This document shows, in pieces, positions 43,668 through 52,490 of a DNA stretch of 64,000 nt. The stretch spans positions 1-64,000 of the forward strand of contig NZ_CACSKB010000008.1 of NCBI RefSeq assembly GCF_902706225.1, in the 5' to 3' direction. The stretch is from Microbacterium sp. 18062. Lineage in GTDB: Bacteria; Actinomycetota; Actinomycetes; Actinomycetales; Microbacteriaceae. Position 1 is the first letter of the stretch; each line of letters begins with the position of its first letter. A program made the position numbers and the translations under genes. The notes beneath the pieces were generated by a model. The model did no database searches. It was not told the origin of the DNA and worked only from the letters and a program-made list of their open reading frames with translations.

Positions 43668-45296
43668 GTGTTCACCAAGACCCGTACCGCGATCGTGGCG
43701 TCGATAACCGTCGCCGTGCTCGCTCTCACCGCCTGCACCGGCGGTAGCACCGACGATGGGAACGGCTCGCCGGGCGATGACATCACGATCGGCCCGTTCG
43801 GCGGCGAGCAGCTCGCCATCGGCGACCCCGTCCGCGGCGGCTCGTTCACCTACGGGTTGTCGTTCTCGGTGCCGACCCTCGACTCCGCGGCCGCGATGGG
43901 CGGGTCGACCGAGTTCGCGCTGACGGCCGTCTACGACAACCTCATGCGCGTCGAGCCGGACGGTTCCGTGGGCCCCGGCATCGCTGAGGGGATCACGACC
44001 GATGACAACCTCGTCTGGACGCTCTCGCTCCGCGACGGCGTCGTCTTCTCCGACGGCGAGCCCTTCGACGCCGACGCGGTCATCGCCCAGATCGAGCGGG
44101 TCGCGGCCGAGGACTCCGCCTCTCTCGAGGCCGCCGACGCGCGCTCGATCGCATCCGTCACGGCGCTCGACGCGCAGACCGTCGAGTTCACCCTCGCGGC
44201 CGAGAACTCGCAGTTCCCGCTTCTGCTCGCGCAGGGGTCGATGTCGATGATCGCCTCGCCCAAGGCCGTCGAGGAGCTCGGCGCCGACTTCGCTTTCACT
44301 CCGGTCGGAGCGGGACCGTTCGTCGTCGACTCCTTCACCCCCGACGGCGACATCGTCCTCTCGCGCAACGACACCTACTGGGACGAGGAGCTCCCGTACC
44401 TCGACGCGGCCACCCTCACCCCGGTCCTCGACGAGCAGTCGCGGATCTCCGGCGTGCTCTCCGGTGACCTGGATGCGAGCTCGGTCGCGTCGATCCCCGC
44501 GCTCCAATCCGCGCGCGACCAGGGTGCACTCGGCCTCGAGGAGCCGCGCTACAGCGGATACCTCTTCCAGCCCAACATCGAGAACGAGCACCTCTCCGAC
44601 ATCCGCGTGCGCCAGGCGCTCAGCTACGCGATAGACCGGGACGCGATCAACGACGTCCTCTTCGAGGGTCTGCACTCGCCGATGGACAGCTACCTCGTCC
44701 CCTCGCAGCCGTTCTATGAGGCCGGGCTCGTCCCCCAATACGACCCCGAGCAGGCCGTGGCGCTGATCGAGGAGTACAAGGCCGACACGGGGGTCACCGA
44801 GATCTCGCTCGAGCTGATGGTCAACCAGATCCAGGAGTCCTCGGACCTGGGTGCGCTCCTCCAACAGCAGCTCGGCGAGGTCGGCATCGACCTCCAGCCG
44901 ACCGTCATGGAGCCCGCGACCCAGATCTCGAACATCGTCGCCGGCACGTTCGACGCGATGCTCATGGACCGCGCCTTCCCCGCCGAGACGACGCAGATCT
45001 TCAGCCAGGCGTTCGGAGCGAACTTCCGCAACTTCGGCTCGGGCACCAACCCCGACTTCGACGCGCTCATCGCACAGGCGGTCGCGGCTCCGACGGACGC
45101 AGACCGTCAGGCGGTGATCCCGGAGATGCTCGCGGTCCTCTCGGAGTGGATGCCCGTCGTCCCGATCGTCTCCACCGGTCTCGGGCGCGTGCTCGGCCCG
45201 GATGTGGCCGGCTTCCCCGACGGCGACCCGAACGCGACCTCGTCGGAGATGTTCGACCTCCGCAAGGTCTGGATGGCTGCGGAGCAGTCGTCCTGA
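43668..45296 (+). CDS. Peptide/nickel-type ABC substrate-binding lipoprotein (SBP_bac_5)
   Basis: A 542-residue lipoprotein. The signal peptide ends in the lipobox ALTAC (Cys23). The SBP_bac_5 body shows LMRVEPDGSVGPGIAEGIT, LRDGVVFSDGEPFDADAV, GAGPFVVDSFTPDGDIVL and DIRVRQALSYAIDRDAIND, all hallmarks of DppA/OppA-class proteins. GTG at 43668 is preceded by AAGGAGG nine bases upstream. It pairs with the permeases at 45566 and the fused ATPases on the other strand. Members of this class also bind opines, sugars, steroids and aromatic conjugates, so the ligand is open. Confidence 0.9.
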   Translation: MFTKTRTAIVASITVAVLALTACTGGSTDDGNGSPGDDITIGPFGGEQLAIGDPVRGGSFTYGLSFSVPTLDSAAAMGGSTEFALTAVYDNLMRVEPDGSVGPGIAEGITTDDNLVWTLSLRDGVVFSDGEPFDADAVIAQIERVAAEDSASLEAADARSIASVTALDAQTVEFTLAAENSQFPLLLAQGSMSMIASPKAVEELGADFAFTPVGAGPFVVDSFTPDGDIVLSRNDTYWDEELPYLDAATLTPVLDEQSRISGVLSGDLDASSVASIPALQSARDQGALGLEEPRYSGYLFQPNIENEHLSDIRVRQALSYAIDRDAINDVLFEGLHSPMDSYLVPSQPFYEAGLVPQYDPEQAVALIEEYKADTGVTEISLELMVNQIQESSDLGALLQQQLGEVGIDLQPTVMEPATQISNIVAGTFDAMLMDRAFPAETTQIFSQAFGANFRNFGSGTNPDFDALIAQAVAAPTDADRQAVIPEMLAVLSEWMPVVPIVSTGLGRVLGPDVAGFPDGDPNATSSEMFDLRKVWMAAEQSS

Positions 45297-45306
45297 CGGC
45301 CTCGCG

Positions 45307-45348
45307 ACGCGTCGATCCGACTACCCTCCGGTGGTCGGATCGACGCGT
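45307..45348 (+). terminator. Hairpin between binding-protein gene and permeases
   Basis: Stem 45307-45324 paired with 45331-45348 (15 perfect base pairs, then three more with one G-U) around a six-base loop. It follows the binding-protein stop at 45296 and should partly or fully uncouple it from the permease genes, which have their own promoter. Confidence 0.7.
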
Positions 45349-45419
45349 GTGCCGCGAGCGCATCGTCGAGCACGGGGACGCCACGCAGGTCGGCACCGAC
45401 GACGGGCGGCCTCGCGAGC

Positions 45420-45485
45420 TATAGGCGGGGCCATATGAGTGCCGCCGGTTTCACTCTCATCCGGCCTTCGCGACTTTCCTAGACT
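45420..45485 (+). promoter_or_regulatory. Shared-architecture promoter (member 4), drives the permeases
   Basis: TATA-N11-ATGAGT (45420-45440) and -10 TAGACT (45480-45485), 45 bases apart, with GGCGGGGCC between the half-sites as in member 5. The left half-site and the TCTTTCC block are degenerate. Predicted start near 45492. Confidence 0.38.
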
Positions 45486-45565
45486 GGCCCAGCCGGGACT
45501 TCCTCGCAGGCGCACGGCGTCGAGGATCGGCAGTCCGTCAACGATGACAACGACGCAGGAGAACG

Positions 45566-46516
45566 ATGAAGGACCTCGCATTCAGAGTCGTGCACCTGGT
45601 CGTGGTGCTCTTCGGCGTAAGCGTGCTGACGTTCCTGCTGATCCGGCTCATCCCGGGCGACCCGGCGCTCGCGATCGCGGCCACGACCGGCAACGTCGAC
45701 CGCGAGATGCTCGAGCGGGTGCGCGAGAGCCTAGGGCTGAACCTGCCGCTCTGGGAGCAGTACGGACGATGGATCGGCGGGATCGTCCAAGGCGACTTCG
45801 GGACCTCGTTCCGCACGAACCAGGATGTCGCGACGGCCATCGGCGAGCGGCTGCCCGTGACGCTGCACATGGTGATCATGGCGCAGGTCATGAGCCTCGC
45901 GATCGCGCTCCCGATCGCTCTCTACGTCGCCCCCCGGCGCGATCGTGCCACCGACCGCATCATCGCGGCGGTGACGTTCGCCCTACAGGCCATCCCCAAC
46001 TACGTCCTGTCGATCTTCGGCATCCTCGTCTTCGCCGTGACCCTCGGATGGCTCCCGGCCCTCGGCTACGTTCCGCTGAGCGAAGGGCTCTGGGCGAGCA
46101 CGGTCTCGCTCATGATCCCCGTGTCCGCGATCAGCGCCCTGCTCATCGCGATGTACATCCGGGTGCTGCGCGGCTCGACCATCGAGACCCTGCAGATGGA
46201 GTACATGCTCGTGGGCAAGTCCCTGGGCTACTCCCGCCGGCGTCTGCTCTGGCAGTTCGGCCTCAAGCCCTCCCTGCCCCCGCTCGTGACGGTCGTCGGC
46301 CTCAACTTCGGCGTCCTCTTCGGCGCGACCGTCGTCGTGGAGGTGATCTGCGGCATCCGCGGGATCGGCACCCTGCTGCTCAGCGCGATCGACAGCCGCG
46401 ACTACATCGTCGTCCAGAGCGTCGTGCTCGTCTTCGCCGTCGCCTACGTGCTGGCCAACTTCGCGGCCGACCTCTTCCACCTGGCCATCGACCCCCGAGT
46501 GCGAGCGACCGCATGA
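45566..46516 (+). CDS. Peptide/nickel-type ABC permease (DppB-like)
   Basis: A 316-residue BPD_transp_1 permease with six helices, opening with VVHLVVVLFGVSVLTFLLIRLIPGDPA, the N-terminal signature of DppB/OppB proteins, then LGLNLPLWEQYGRWIGGIVQ and GDFGTSF. The EAA loop (MLVGKSLGYSRRRLLWQFGL) contacts the ATPase. The stop overlaps the ATG of the second permease. ATG at 45566 follows GGAGAACG. Confidence 0.92.
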   Translation: MKDLAFRVVHLVVVLFGVSVLTFLLIRLIPGDPALAIAATTGNVDREMLERVRESLGLNLPLWEQYGRWIGGIVQGDFGTSFRTNQDVATAIGERLPVTLHMVIMAQVMSLAIALPIALYVAPRRDRATDRIIAAVTFALQAIPNYVLSIFGILVFAVTLGWLPALGYVPLSEGLWASTVSLMIPVSAISALLIAMYIRVLRGSTIETLQMEYMLVGKSLGYSRRRLLWQFGLKPSLPPLVTVVGLNFGVLFGATVVVEVICGIRGIGTLLLSAIDSRDYIVVQSVVLVFAVAYVLANFAADLFHLAIDPRVRATA

Positions 46517-47394
46517 CCGACTCCCCCGCCTCCCTGACCACCTCGATCCCCGTCGACACCCGGGGGATCCGCGATCGGCGCATCCCAGGGCTCGTCATCT
46601 TCTCGATGATCTGGATGACCATGCTGGTGGTCCTCGTCGTCCTCCAGCCGGTGCTTCCTCTCCCCGGCCCGGCGACTCCGGACTATGCTGCCGTCCGCCT
46701 CACCCCGCTCACGGACTGGGTCCATCCCCTGGGGACCGATCAGCTCGGGCGCGACATCCTCTCCCGTGTCATCTCGGGGGCGGGGGTCAGCCTCGCCGTC
46801 GGCGTGGGCTCGGTCCTCATCGCGCTCGTGCTGGGCACACTCATCGGCACCCTCGCGGGCTACTTCGGCGGCGGCACCGACCGCGCACTGGGTTGGCTCA
46901 TCGACATCCTCCTCGCCTTCCCCGCCCTCATCGCGATGATCGCGATCACGACCTTCCTCGGCCCGAGCCTGGTCACCCTGATCGTCGCCCTCGGCGTCGT
47001 CTCGTTGCCGATGGTGGCGCGGGTCGCGCGGTCCGCCGCGCGCACCTACGCCCAGCGCGACTTCGTGCAGGCGGCCAAGGCCATGGGCACGAGCGAGGCG
47101 CGGATCGTCACCCGCGACATCCTGCCCAACATCGCCATCACCGTGCTGTCGTTCGGCATCACCCTCGTCGCGATCGCGATCGCCGCGGAGGGCGCGCTGA
47201 GCTTCCTCGGCCTCGGCGTCCCCCCGCCGCAGGCGAGCTGGGGCGGCATGATGAACGAGGGACGCGCGCAGCTGCGCAACGCGCCATGGATCGTCATGAT
47301 CCCCGCGGTCGTGATGTGCGTCACCCTGCTGGCGATCAACTTCATCGCCGACTGGCTCGGCCGCGGCTCCGACACCCGCGGCTCGCATGTCTGA
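46513..47394 (+). CDS. Peptide/nickel-type ABC permease (DppC-like)
   Basis: A 293-residue permease of the DppC/OppC type: a cytoplasmic N-terminus, a first helix (LVIFSMIWMTMLVVLVVL), the conserved HPLGTDQLGRDILSRVI motif, and the EAA loop AKAMGTSEARIVTRDILPN followed by LSFLGLGVPPPQASWGGMM. The ATG overlaps the DppB-like stop (ATGA). It ends eight bases inside the following ALDH gene, so importer and ALDH are made together. Confidence 0.92.
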   Translation: MTDSPASLTTSIPVDTRGIRDRRIPGLVIFSMIWMTMLVVLVVLQPVLPLPGPATPDYAAVRLTPLTDWVHPLGTDQLGRDILSRVISGAGVSLAVGVGSVLIALVLGTLIGTLAGYFGGGTDRALGWLIDILLAFPALIAMIAITTFLGPSLVTLIVALGVVSLPMVARVARSAARTYAQRDFVQAAKAMGTSEARIVTRDILPNIAITVLSFGITLVAIAIAAEGALSFLGLGVPPPQASWGGMMNEGRAQLRNAPWIVMIPAVVMCVTLLAINFIADWLGRGSDTRGSHV

Positions 47395-48862
47395 CCGCGC
47401 CGCATCCGCCGAGAGAGTCGTCCGGCTGCTCATCGAGGATGAGTGGGTCGAGGGCACCGGCGAGCGGATCCCCGTCGTCGACCCCTCGACCGGCGCCGCC
47501 ATCGCGACCCTCGCGACGGCGGATGCGCACGATGTCGACCGCGCAGTGCGGGCGGCACGGATCGCCTTCGACGACGGACCGTGGGCGCGGATGCGTCCGA
47601 AGGAGAGAGCCCGGCTGCTCTGGCGCGTCGCGGAGCTGATCGATGCCGACGCCGAGAAGCTGGGCGCCCTAGAGAGCCTCGACACGGGTAAGCCGCTGCA
47701 CATCGCGCGCGACATCGAGCTGCCGGCGGCCGCAGAGGCCTTCCGCTACTACGCCGGATGGGCGACGAAGCTGTCGGGTCAGACCAAGAACGTCTCGCTT
47801 CCCGGCGAGTGGCTCGCCATGACCCTGCGCGAGCCCATCGGTGTGGCAGGTCTCATCGTCCCTTGGAACAGTCCGCTGCTGATGGCCGCGACCAAGCTCG
47901 CGCCCGCGCTCGCCGCCGGATGCACGGCCGTGCTGAAACCCGCGGAGCTCACCCCGCTGAGCGCAGAGCGCCTGGGAGAGCTCATCCTCGAGGCGGGCAT
48001 TCCCCCCGGGGTCGTGAGCATCGTCCCAGGTCTCGGATCCATCGCGGGCCAGACCCTCGCGGAGCATTCCCTGGTCGACAAGATCACCTTCACCGGATCG
48101 ACCGCGGTCGGCAAGCACCTGCTCGCCACCGTCGCCGGCACGCTCAAGCGGATCACCCTCGAACTCGGCGGCAAGTCGCCGGTCGTCGTCTTCTCCGACG
48201 CCGACCTCGGCCGCGCCATCCCGAGCGCGGCGATGGGCGTCTTCGCCAACACCGGCCAGATCTGCGGCGCCGGATCACGCCTCTTCGTCGACGAGTCCGT
48301 CGCGGACGAGGTCATCTCCGGGATCGCCGACATCGCACGGGACCTCCGCATCGGCGGCGGACAGGAGCCGGGAGTACAGATCGGACCGGTGATCTCCGAC
48401 GCGCAGCGCACCCGGGTGCTCTCCTACGTCTACTCCGCGCCTGAGGACGGCGCGGAGGTCGTCGTCGGCGGGAGTCCGATCGAACGACCGGGATTCTTCG
48501 TGGAGCCCACGGTCGTGCGGGTCGAGAACCCGATGGCCCGCATCGCGCGCGAAGAGGTGTTCGGCCCAGTCCTCACCGTGCAGACCTTCTCGGCGCGCGA
48601 GTCGGTCGAGACCATCGCGCTCCGAGCGAACGACAGCGACTACGGACTCTCCTCGAGCATCTGGACGCGTGACATCACTCGCGCGCACCGCCTCGCCCGG
48701 CGCCTCCGGGCCGGCGAGGTGCGCATCAACACCGCGTTCGGGATGGATGAGGACATGCCCTTCGGCGGTACGAAGCAGTCCGGCTGGGGCAAGGAATACG
48801 GCGGGGAGGGCGTAGAAGCATACACCCAGCTGAAGTCCGTGACCGTGGACATCACGCCGTGA
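47387..48862 (+). CDS. Aldehyde dehydrogenase
   Basis: A 491-residue ALDH of the betaine/phenylacetaldehyde type. VAGLIVPWNSPLLMAATKLAPAL, FTGSTAVGKHLLAT, base Glu in LELGGKSPVVVFSDAD, nucleophile Cys in NTGQICGAGSRLFV, EVFGPVLTVQTF and the C-terminal PFGGTKQSGWGKEYG are all present. It overlaps the permease gene by eight bases. Cotranscription with the importer suggests it acts on the imported compound or its first product; the minus-strand operon has its own ALDH at 36789. Confidence 0.88.
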   Translation: MSDRAASAERVVRLLIEDEWVEGTGERIPVVDPSTGAAIATLATADAHDVDRAVRAARIAFDDGPWARMRPKERARLLWRVAELIDADAEKLGALESLDTGKPLHIARDIELPAAAEAFRYYAGWATKLSGQTKNVSLPGEWLAMTLREPIGVAGLIVPWNSPLLMAATKLAPALAAGCTAVLKPAELTPLSAERLGELILEAGIPPGVVSIVPGLGSIAGQTLAEHSLVDKITFTGSTAVGKHLLATVAGTLKRITLELGGKSPVVVFSDADLGRAIPSAAMGVFANTGQICGAGSRLFVDESVADEVISGIADIARDLRIGGGQEPGVQIGPVISDAQRTRVLSYVYSAPEDGAEVVVGGSPIERPGFFVEPTVVRVENPMARIAREEVFGPVLTVQTFSARESVETIALRANDSDYGLSSSIWTRDITRAHRLARRLRAGEVRINTAFGMDEDMPFGGTKQSGWGKEYGGEGVEAYTQLKSVTVDITP

Positions 48863-48869
48863 CGCACGT

Positions 48870-48882
48870 CTATGATCTATAG
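48870..48882. promoter_or_regulatory. CTATR-type operator overlapping regulator promoter
   Basis: CTATGATCTATAG at 48870-48882 is a near-palindrome, related to CTATAGATTATAG at 49630-49642. It contains TATGAT (48871-48876), a -10 element seven bases before the GTG at 48884, so autoregulation of a leaderless message is possible. Confidence 0.45.
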
Positions 48883-48883
48883 C

Positions 48884-49576
48884 GTGTCAGCTGTGGAGTC
48901 CCGCCCTCTCCTTCCGGGGCACGCCTCACGCCGGAGTCTCACCAAGGCGGACGCGGCATACGCGGAGATCCGCGAGCGCATCCTGTCGTGCGAGCTTGCG
49001 CCGGGTTCGGTGATCGAGCAGGAGTCCCTCGCCGCGTGGCTCGGGTCATCGACCACACCGGTTCGCGAATCGCTGCGCCGCCTCGCAGCCGAGCAGCTGG
49101 TCATACTGCCCGCCCACAGCGACGCACGGATCGCGTCGGTCTCTCTCGAGGAGTTCCAGGAGCTGCACACCGTCCGGCTGGGCCTGGAGACCCTCGCCGC
49201 GAGCATAGCGGCCACCAAGCTCACCGCCGCCGACGTCAGCCGTCTCCGCGATCTGCTCGCCGCGCCCGAAGGGGTGTCCGATCCCGTGAGCGATGATCGC
49301 AGCGGCGCTCTCCACCGCGCGATCTACGCCGCGTCGCTCAACCGCACCATCATCCAGATCCTCGACTCGACGTGGGATCGCATCGGCCGCTATCGCGTTC
49401 TGCTCGCCCGCGCAGGTGCGGTACCGTCCTGCCGCACGCGCGAGCACGAAGTCATCATCGACGCGCTCGAGCGGCACGACTCCGACGGGGCGAGCCGGCT
49501 CGTGCAGCAGCACCTGGACGACACGTTCCGCGTGATCCTGCCGGCCGCAGCGGACGCACTGCAGCCCTACGCCTGA
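48884..49576 (+). CDS. GntR family regulator, FCD subfamily
   Basis: A regulator of about 230 residues. The winged helix is in AYAEIRERILSCELAPGSVI and SLAAWLGSSTTPVRESLRRLAAEQLVI; the C-terminal FCD domain has LHTVRLGLETLAASIAAT, the metal-type LHRAIYAASLNRT and REHEVIIDALERHDSDGA. The GTG at 48884 is preferred since the alternative ATG at 48872 would fall inside the palindromic operator/-10 element. It lies between the importer/ALDH genes and an MFS exporter whose promoter carries the same palindrome, so it probably controls the exporter and itself. Confidence 0.83.
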   Translation: MSAVESRPLLPGHASRRSLTKADAAYAEIRERILSCELAPGSVIEQESLAAWLGSSTTPVRESLRRLAAEQLVILPAHSDARIASVSLEEFQELHTVRLGLETLAASIAATKLTAADVSRLRDLLAAPEGVSDPVSDDRSGALHRAIYAASLNRTIIQILDSTWDRIGRYRVLLARAGAVPSCRTREHEVIIDALERHDSDGASRLVQQHLDDTFRVILPAAADALQPYA

Positions 49577-49629
49577 CGATCAGGCGATGGCCGACCGGTG
49601 CCAGCGCGAGCTGTCGTCGAATCGGTCAC

Positions 49630-49642
49630 CTATAGATTATAG
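49630..49642. promoter_or_regulatory. CTATA-GAT-TATAG palindrome before the MFS gene
   Basis: A 13-base palindrome (arms CTATA/TATAG, three-base centre), followed by a further CTATAG. TAGGCT (49640-49645) lies six bases before the GTG at 49652, so it could be the -10 of a leaderless transcript covered by the operator. Confidence 0.45.
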
Positions 49643-49651
49643 GCTATAGCA

Positions 49652-51145
49652 GTGAGCACACCATCGATGATCGAAAAGCGGGCACCTCGTGGGGCGCACG
49701 GGCGGCGACTCGCTTCCCGCGGCGGCGGGACAGCCCGTCATCCGGGCGGGATGGTCGCCGCCCTCCTCTCCGCCGGCCTCAGCGCCGCTCTCGTCGCCAC
49801 GATCCTGCTCCCGATCCAGTCGGTGCTCCCCGAGCTCCTCGACGCACCTCGCGACGCGACGGCCTGGGCTGTCACCATCACTCTGCTGACCAACGCGATC
49901 GCGACCCCGATCGCCGGCAAGCTCGGCGACATGTACGGACGCCGCCGCGTGCTGCTGTCGCTGCTCGCGCTGCAGCTGGTCGGCGCCGTCACCGCGGCGC
50001 TCGCGGCCACGGTCGGGCAGCTCATCGTCGGCCGAGGGCTCCAGGGCGTCGCGATGGGGGCCATCCCTCTGGGCATCGCGATCATGCGCGACCGCCTCCC
50101 GGCCCGCTCGCTCGGGCCCTCCATCGGATTCATGTCCGCGACGATCGGCCTGGGCGGCGCGCTGGGGCTCCCGCTCGCAGGGTTCGTGACGATGCATCTC
50201 GACTGGCATGCGCTGTTCTGGATCTCGGGGGCGATGTCGCTGACGAGCATTCTGCTCATCCTCTGGCTCGTTCCTGAAAGCCCCGTTCGTGCGCGGGGCG
50301 CGCTCGACGTGCTGGGGGGAGTACTCCTGGCGGGAGCGCTGACCGCCCTCCTGCTGGGAATCACCCAGGGACAGGCGTGGGGCTGGGTCTCGTGGCCGAC
50401 GCTCGGCGCGCTGGCGGGCGGCAGCATCGTGCTCGGGGTGTGGGTCGCCTGGGAGCTGCGGGTCAGCAACCCGATCGCCGACCTCCGCGTGGCCTTCCGC
50501 CCGACCGTGCTGCTCACCAACCTCACCTCGACGGCGCTGTCGTTCGCCGTCTTCGCCGGCAACATCATCTTCCCCCAGCTGCTCGCGGCTCCCGCCGGCC
50601 GGGGGATGGGAGCCGGGCTTTCGCTGGAGGCGACCGGGCTCGTGCTCCTGGCCGGATCGGTCGCACTCGTGGTCGCCTCGCCGATCGCGGGACGCCTCCT
50701 GCTCTGGGCAGGTCCGCGGATGATGCTCTGCCTCGGCGGCGTGATCAGCGTGGCAGCCTATGTGCTCGCGCTCTGCGCGGGAGGCAGCGCCCTGCTCCTG
50801 ACCGTCTCGAGCATCCTCGTCGGTCTTGCGGCGGGCACCTCCTACGCCGCCATGCCGACCCTGATCATGCGCGCGGTCCCCATCACCGACACGGGCGCCG
50901 CGAACGGGCTCAACGCGCTCATGCGCGCGATCGGCACGACACTCGCCGCAGCCTCGATCGGGACCGTCTACGCCACCGGAGCGGTCTCGATCGCGGGCCA
51001 GTCCGTCCCGAGCGACCCGGCGTTCACACTCACCATCGTTCTGGCGCTCGGTGCCGGCGCGATCGGCGCGATCATCGCCCTGATGATCCCCGGCGGGGGC
51101 CGGCGGCACACCGGCGAAGCAGCATCCGCTCACGGACGGGCCTGA
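49652..51145 (+). CDS. MFS transporter, DHA2-like drug/metabolite exporter
   Basis: A 497-residue major facilitator with about 12-14 helices. MFS motif A is in GKLGDMYGRRRVLLS after helix 2, and the motif-C-like GLGGALGLPLAGFVT lies in helix 5, which marks antiporters (exporters). The DHA2 pattern continues with WHALFWISGAMSLTSILLI and a long second half. There is no ribosome-binding site at the GTG 49652 (ATG 49667 is the alternative). Position after an FCD regulator with a shared operator suggests ligand-induced export of a pathway compound or toxic intermediate. Confidence 0.87.
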   Translation: MSTPSMIEKRAPRGAHGRRLASRGGGTARHPGGMVAALLSAGLSAALVATILLPIQSVLPELLDAPRDATAWAVTITLLTNAIATPIAGKLGDMYGRRRVLLSLLALQLVGAVTAALAATVGQLIVGRGLQGVAMGAIPLGIAIMRDRLPARSLGPSIGFMSATIGLGGALGLPLAGFVTMHLDWHALFWISGAMSLTSILLILWLVPESPVRARGALDVLGGVLLAGALTALLLGITQGQAWGWVSWPTLGALAGGSIVLGVWVAWELRVSNPIADLRVAFRPTVLLTNLTSTALSFAVFAGNIIFPQLLAAPAGRGMGAGLSLEATGLVLLAGSVALVVASPIAGRLLLWAGPRMMLCLGGVISVAAYVLALCAGGSALLLTVSSILVGLAAGTSYAAMPTLIMRAVPITDTGAANGLNALMRAIGTTLAAASIGTVYATGAVSIAGQSVPSDPAFTLTIVLALGAGAIGAIIALMIPGGGRRHTGEAASAHGRA

Positions 51146-51230
51146 CGCAGCGGCATCCGCTCGCCCCCGGCGCCCCTCGCTCGCAACGCCCGCTCGGCGT
51201 ATGTCGCGAGGGGCGGCACGGACGACGAAC

Positions 51231-51265
51231 GCAGGATCCGACACCCCGAAGGGGGCGGACCCTGC
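51231..51265. terminator. Hairpin between converging genes
   Basis: GCAGGATCCG (51231-51240) pairs with CGGACCCTGC (51256-51265), nine of ten bases, with an inner CCCC/GGGG stem. It lies between the MFS gene and the convergent FAD hydroxylase gene. Confidence 0.6.
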
Positions 51266-51280
51266 GCCTCGCGAGGTGGC

Positions 51281-52474
51281 TCAGCCGACGGCGGGCGCCG
51301 ATGCTCCGAAGTCCGCCGCCTCGCGGATGTCGTAGTGGTAGATGTCGTCGTGGGCGATTCCCGTCCGGTTCTGCTCGCCGACGGGCTTCGGGTCCCAGCT
51401 CTCCTTGAGGTGGTACTTGTCACGTCCTGCACGGGCTCGCGCGACCATCTCGTTCGCCCGGCCGACGCGCAGCGCCTCGTAGCGCGCGAGCGCCGCGGGG
51501 ATGTCGCCGGGGGTGTAGTCGATCGCCGCAGCGATGGCGTAGGCGTCCTCCACCGACATGCCGGCGCCCTGACCGATGAAGGGCGGCATCGCGTGAGCGG
51601 CATCGCCGAGCAGGGTCACGTTCCCGCGCGACCACGAGGGGATCGGGTCCCGGTCGTACAGCGCCCATTTGTAGTAGGTCGTCGACGAGGCGAGCAGCTT
51701 CAGCAGCGGTTCGTGCCAGCCCTCGAAGACGTCGAGGATCTCCGACGGGTCTGCCTCCCGGGTCCAGGATTCGCCCAGCCAGCTGTCGGTGTCGACGTGC
51801 GCGACGAAGTTCACGACGTCTCCTCGGCGGACCATGTAAGAGATGACGTGGCGCTCGGGACCCACGTACAGCATCCAATCCTTCGTCTGCACGGCGTCGG
51901 CGACCTCGTCGAAGGGCACGAGACCGCGGAAGCACACGGTTCCGGTGAAACGGGGCTCGGTCGTCTCCATGATGCTCGATCGCACAGCCGAGCGGACTCC
52001 GTCGGCGCCGATGACGAGATCGGCCTCGATCTCGCGGCCGTCATCCAAGCGCAGCACGGCGCCGCCGGCGGTGCTCTCGGCGCCCACCGCGCGGGTGCCG
52101 AGGTTCAGGATCCCGTCGGGGAGGTTCTCGGCGAGCACCTCGACGAAGTCGGCGCGGTGAAGCGAGATGTAAGGGGCTCCGAAGATGTCCGCGTACCCGC
52201 TCCGATTGACTCGGGAGACCTCGGCACCGTCGTTCCAGCGGCGGACGACCTGCCACTCGGCGTCGAAGCCGATGGCCTCGATCGCATCGCGGACTCCGAG
52301 TCCCTCATAGGCCTTGAGGGCGTTGGGCGAGAGGGTGAGCCCAGCGCCGATCTCACCGATCGCGGGCGCCTGCTCGAAGACCTGGACGTCGATTCCTCGC
52401 TTGGCCAGCGCGATGCCGGCGGTCAGGCCGCCGATCCCGCCGCCGGCGACGACGACCTTCGGTGTGCGTGTCAT
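51281..52474 (-). CDS. FAD-dependent aromatic hydroxylase (salicylate hydroxylase/PHBH superfamily)
   Basis: A 397-residue class A flavin monooxygenase. VVVAGGGIGGLTAGIALAKRG is the FAD motif, DLVIGADGVRSAVR the DG motif, and VTLLGDAAHAMPPFIGQGAG the GD motif that binds the flavin ribityl. LSPNALKAYEGLG is typical of salicylate- and 6-hydroxynicotinate-type enzymes. It is 16 bases downstream of the decarboxylase-like gene in the same operon. Substrate would be a carboxylated phenol; decarboxylative hydroxylation is possible. Confidence 0.85.
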   Translation of the reverse strand: MTRTPKVVVAGGGIGGLTAGIALAKRGIDVQVFEQAPAIGEIGAGLTLSPNALKAYEGLGVRDAIEAIGFDAEWQVVRRWNDGAEVSRVNRSGYADIFGAPYISLHRADFVEVLAENLPDGILNLGTRAVGAESTAGGAVLRLDDGREIEADLVIGADGVRSAVRSSIMETTEPRFTGTVCFRGLVPFDEVADAVQTKDWMLYVGPERHVISYMVRRGDVVNFVAHVDTDSWLGESWTREADPSEILDVFEGWHEPLLKLLASSTTYYKWALYDRDPIPSWSRGNVTLLGDAAHAMPPFIGQGAGMSVEDAYAIAAAIDYTPGDIPAALARYEALRVGRANEMVARARAGRDKYHLKESWDPKPVGEQNRTGIAHDDIYHYDIREAADFGASAPAVG

Positions 52475-52490
52475 TTCTCTGCTCCTTGTT

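Noticed and set aside
49637-51244. 535-codon open frame antisense to the MFS gene
   Set aside because: Low-complexity Arg/Glu/Asp/Gly sequence mirrors the hydrophobic MFS codons; no domain.
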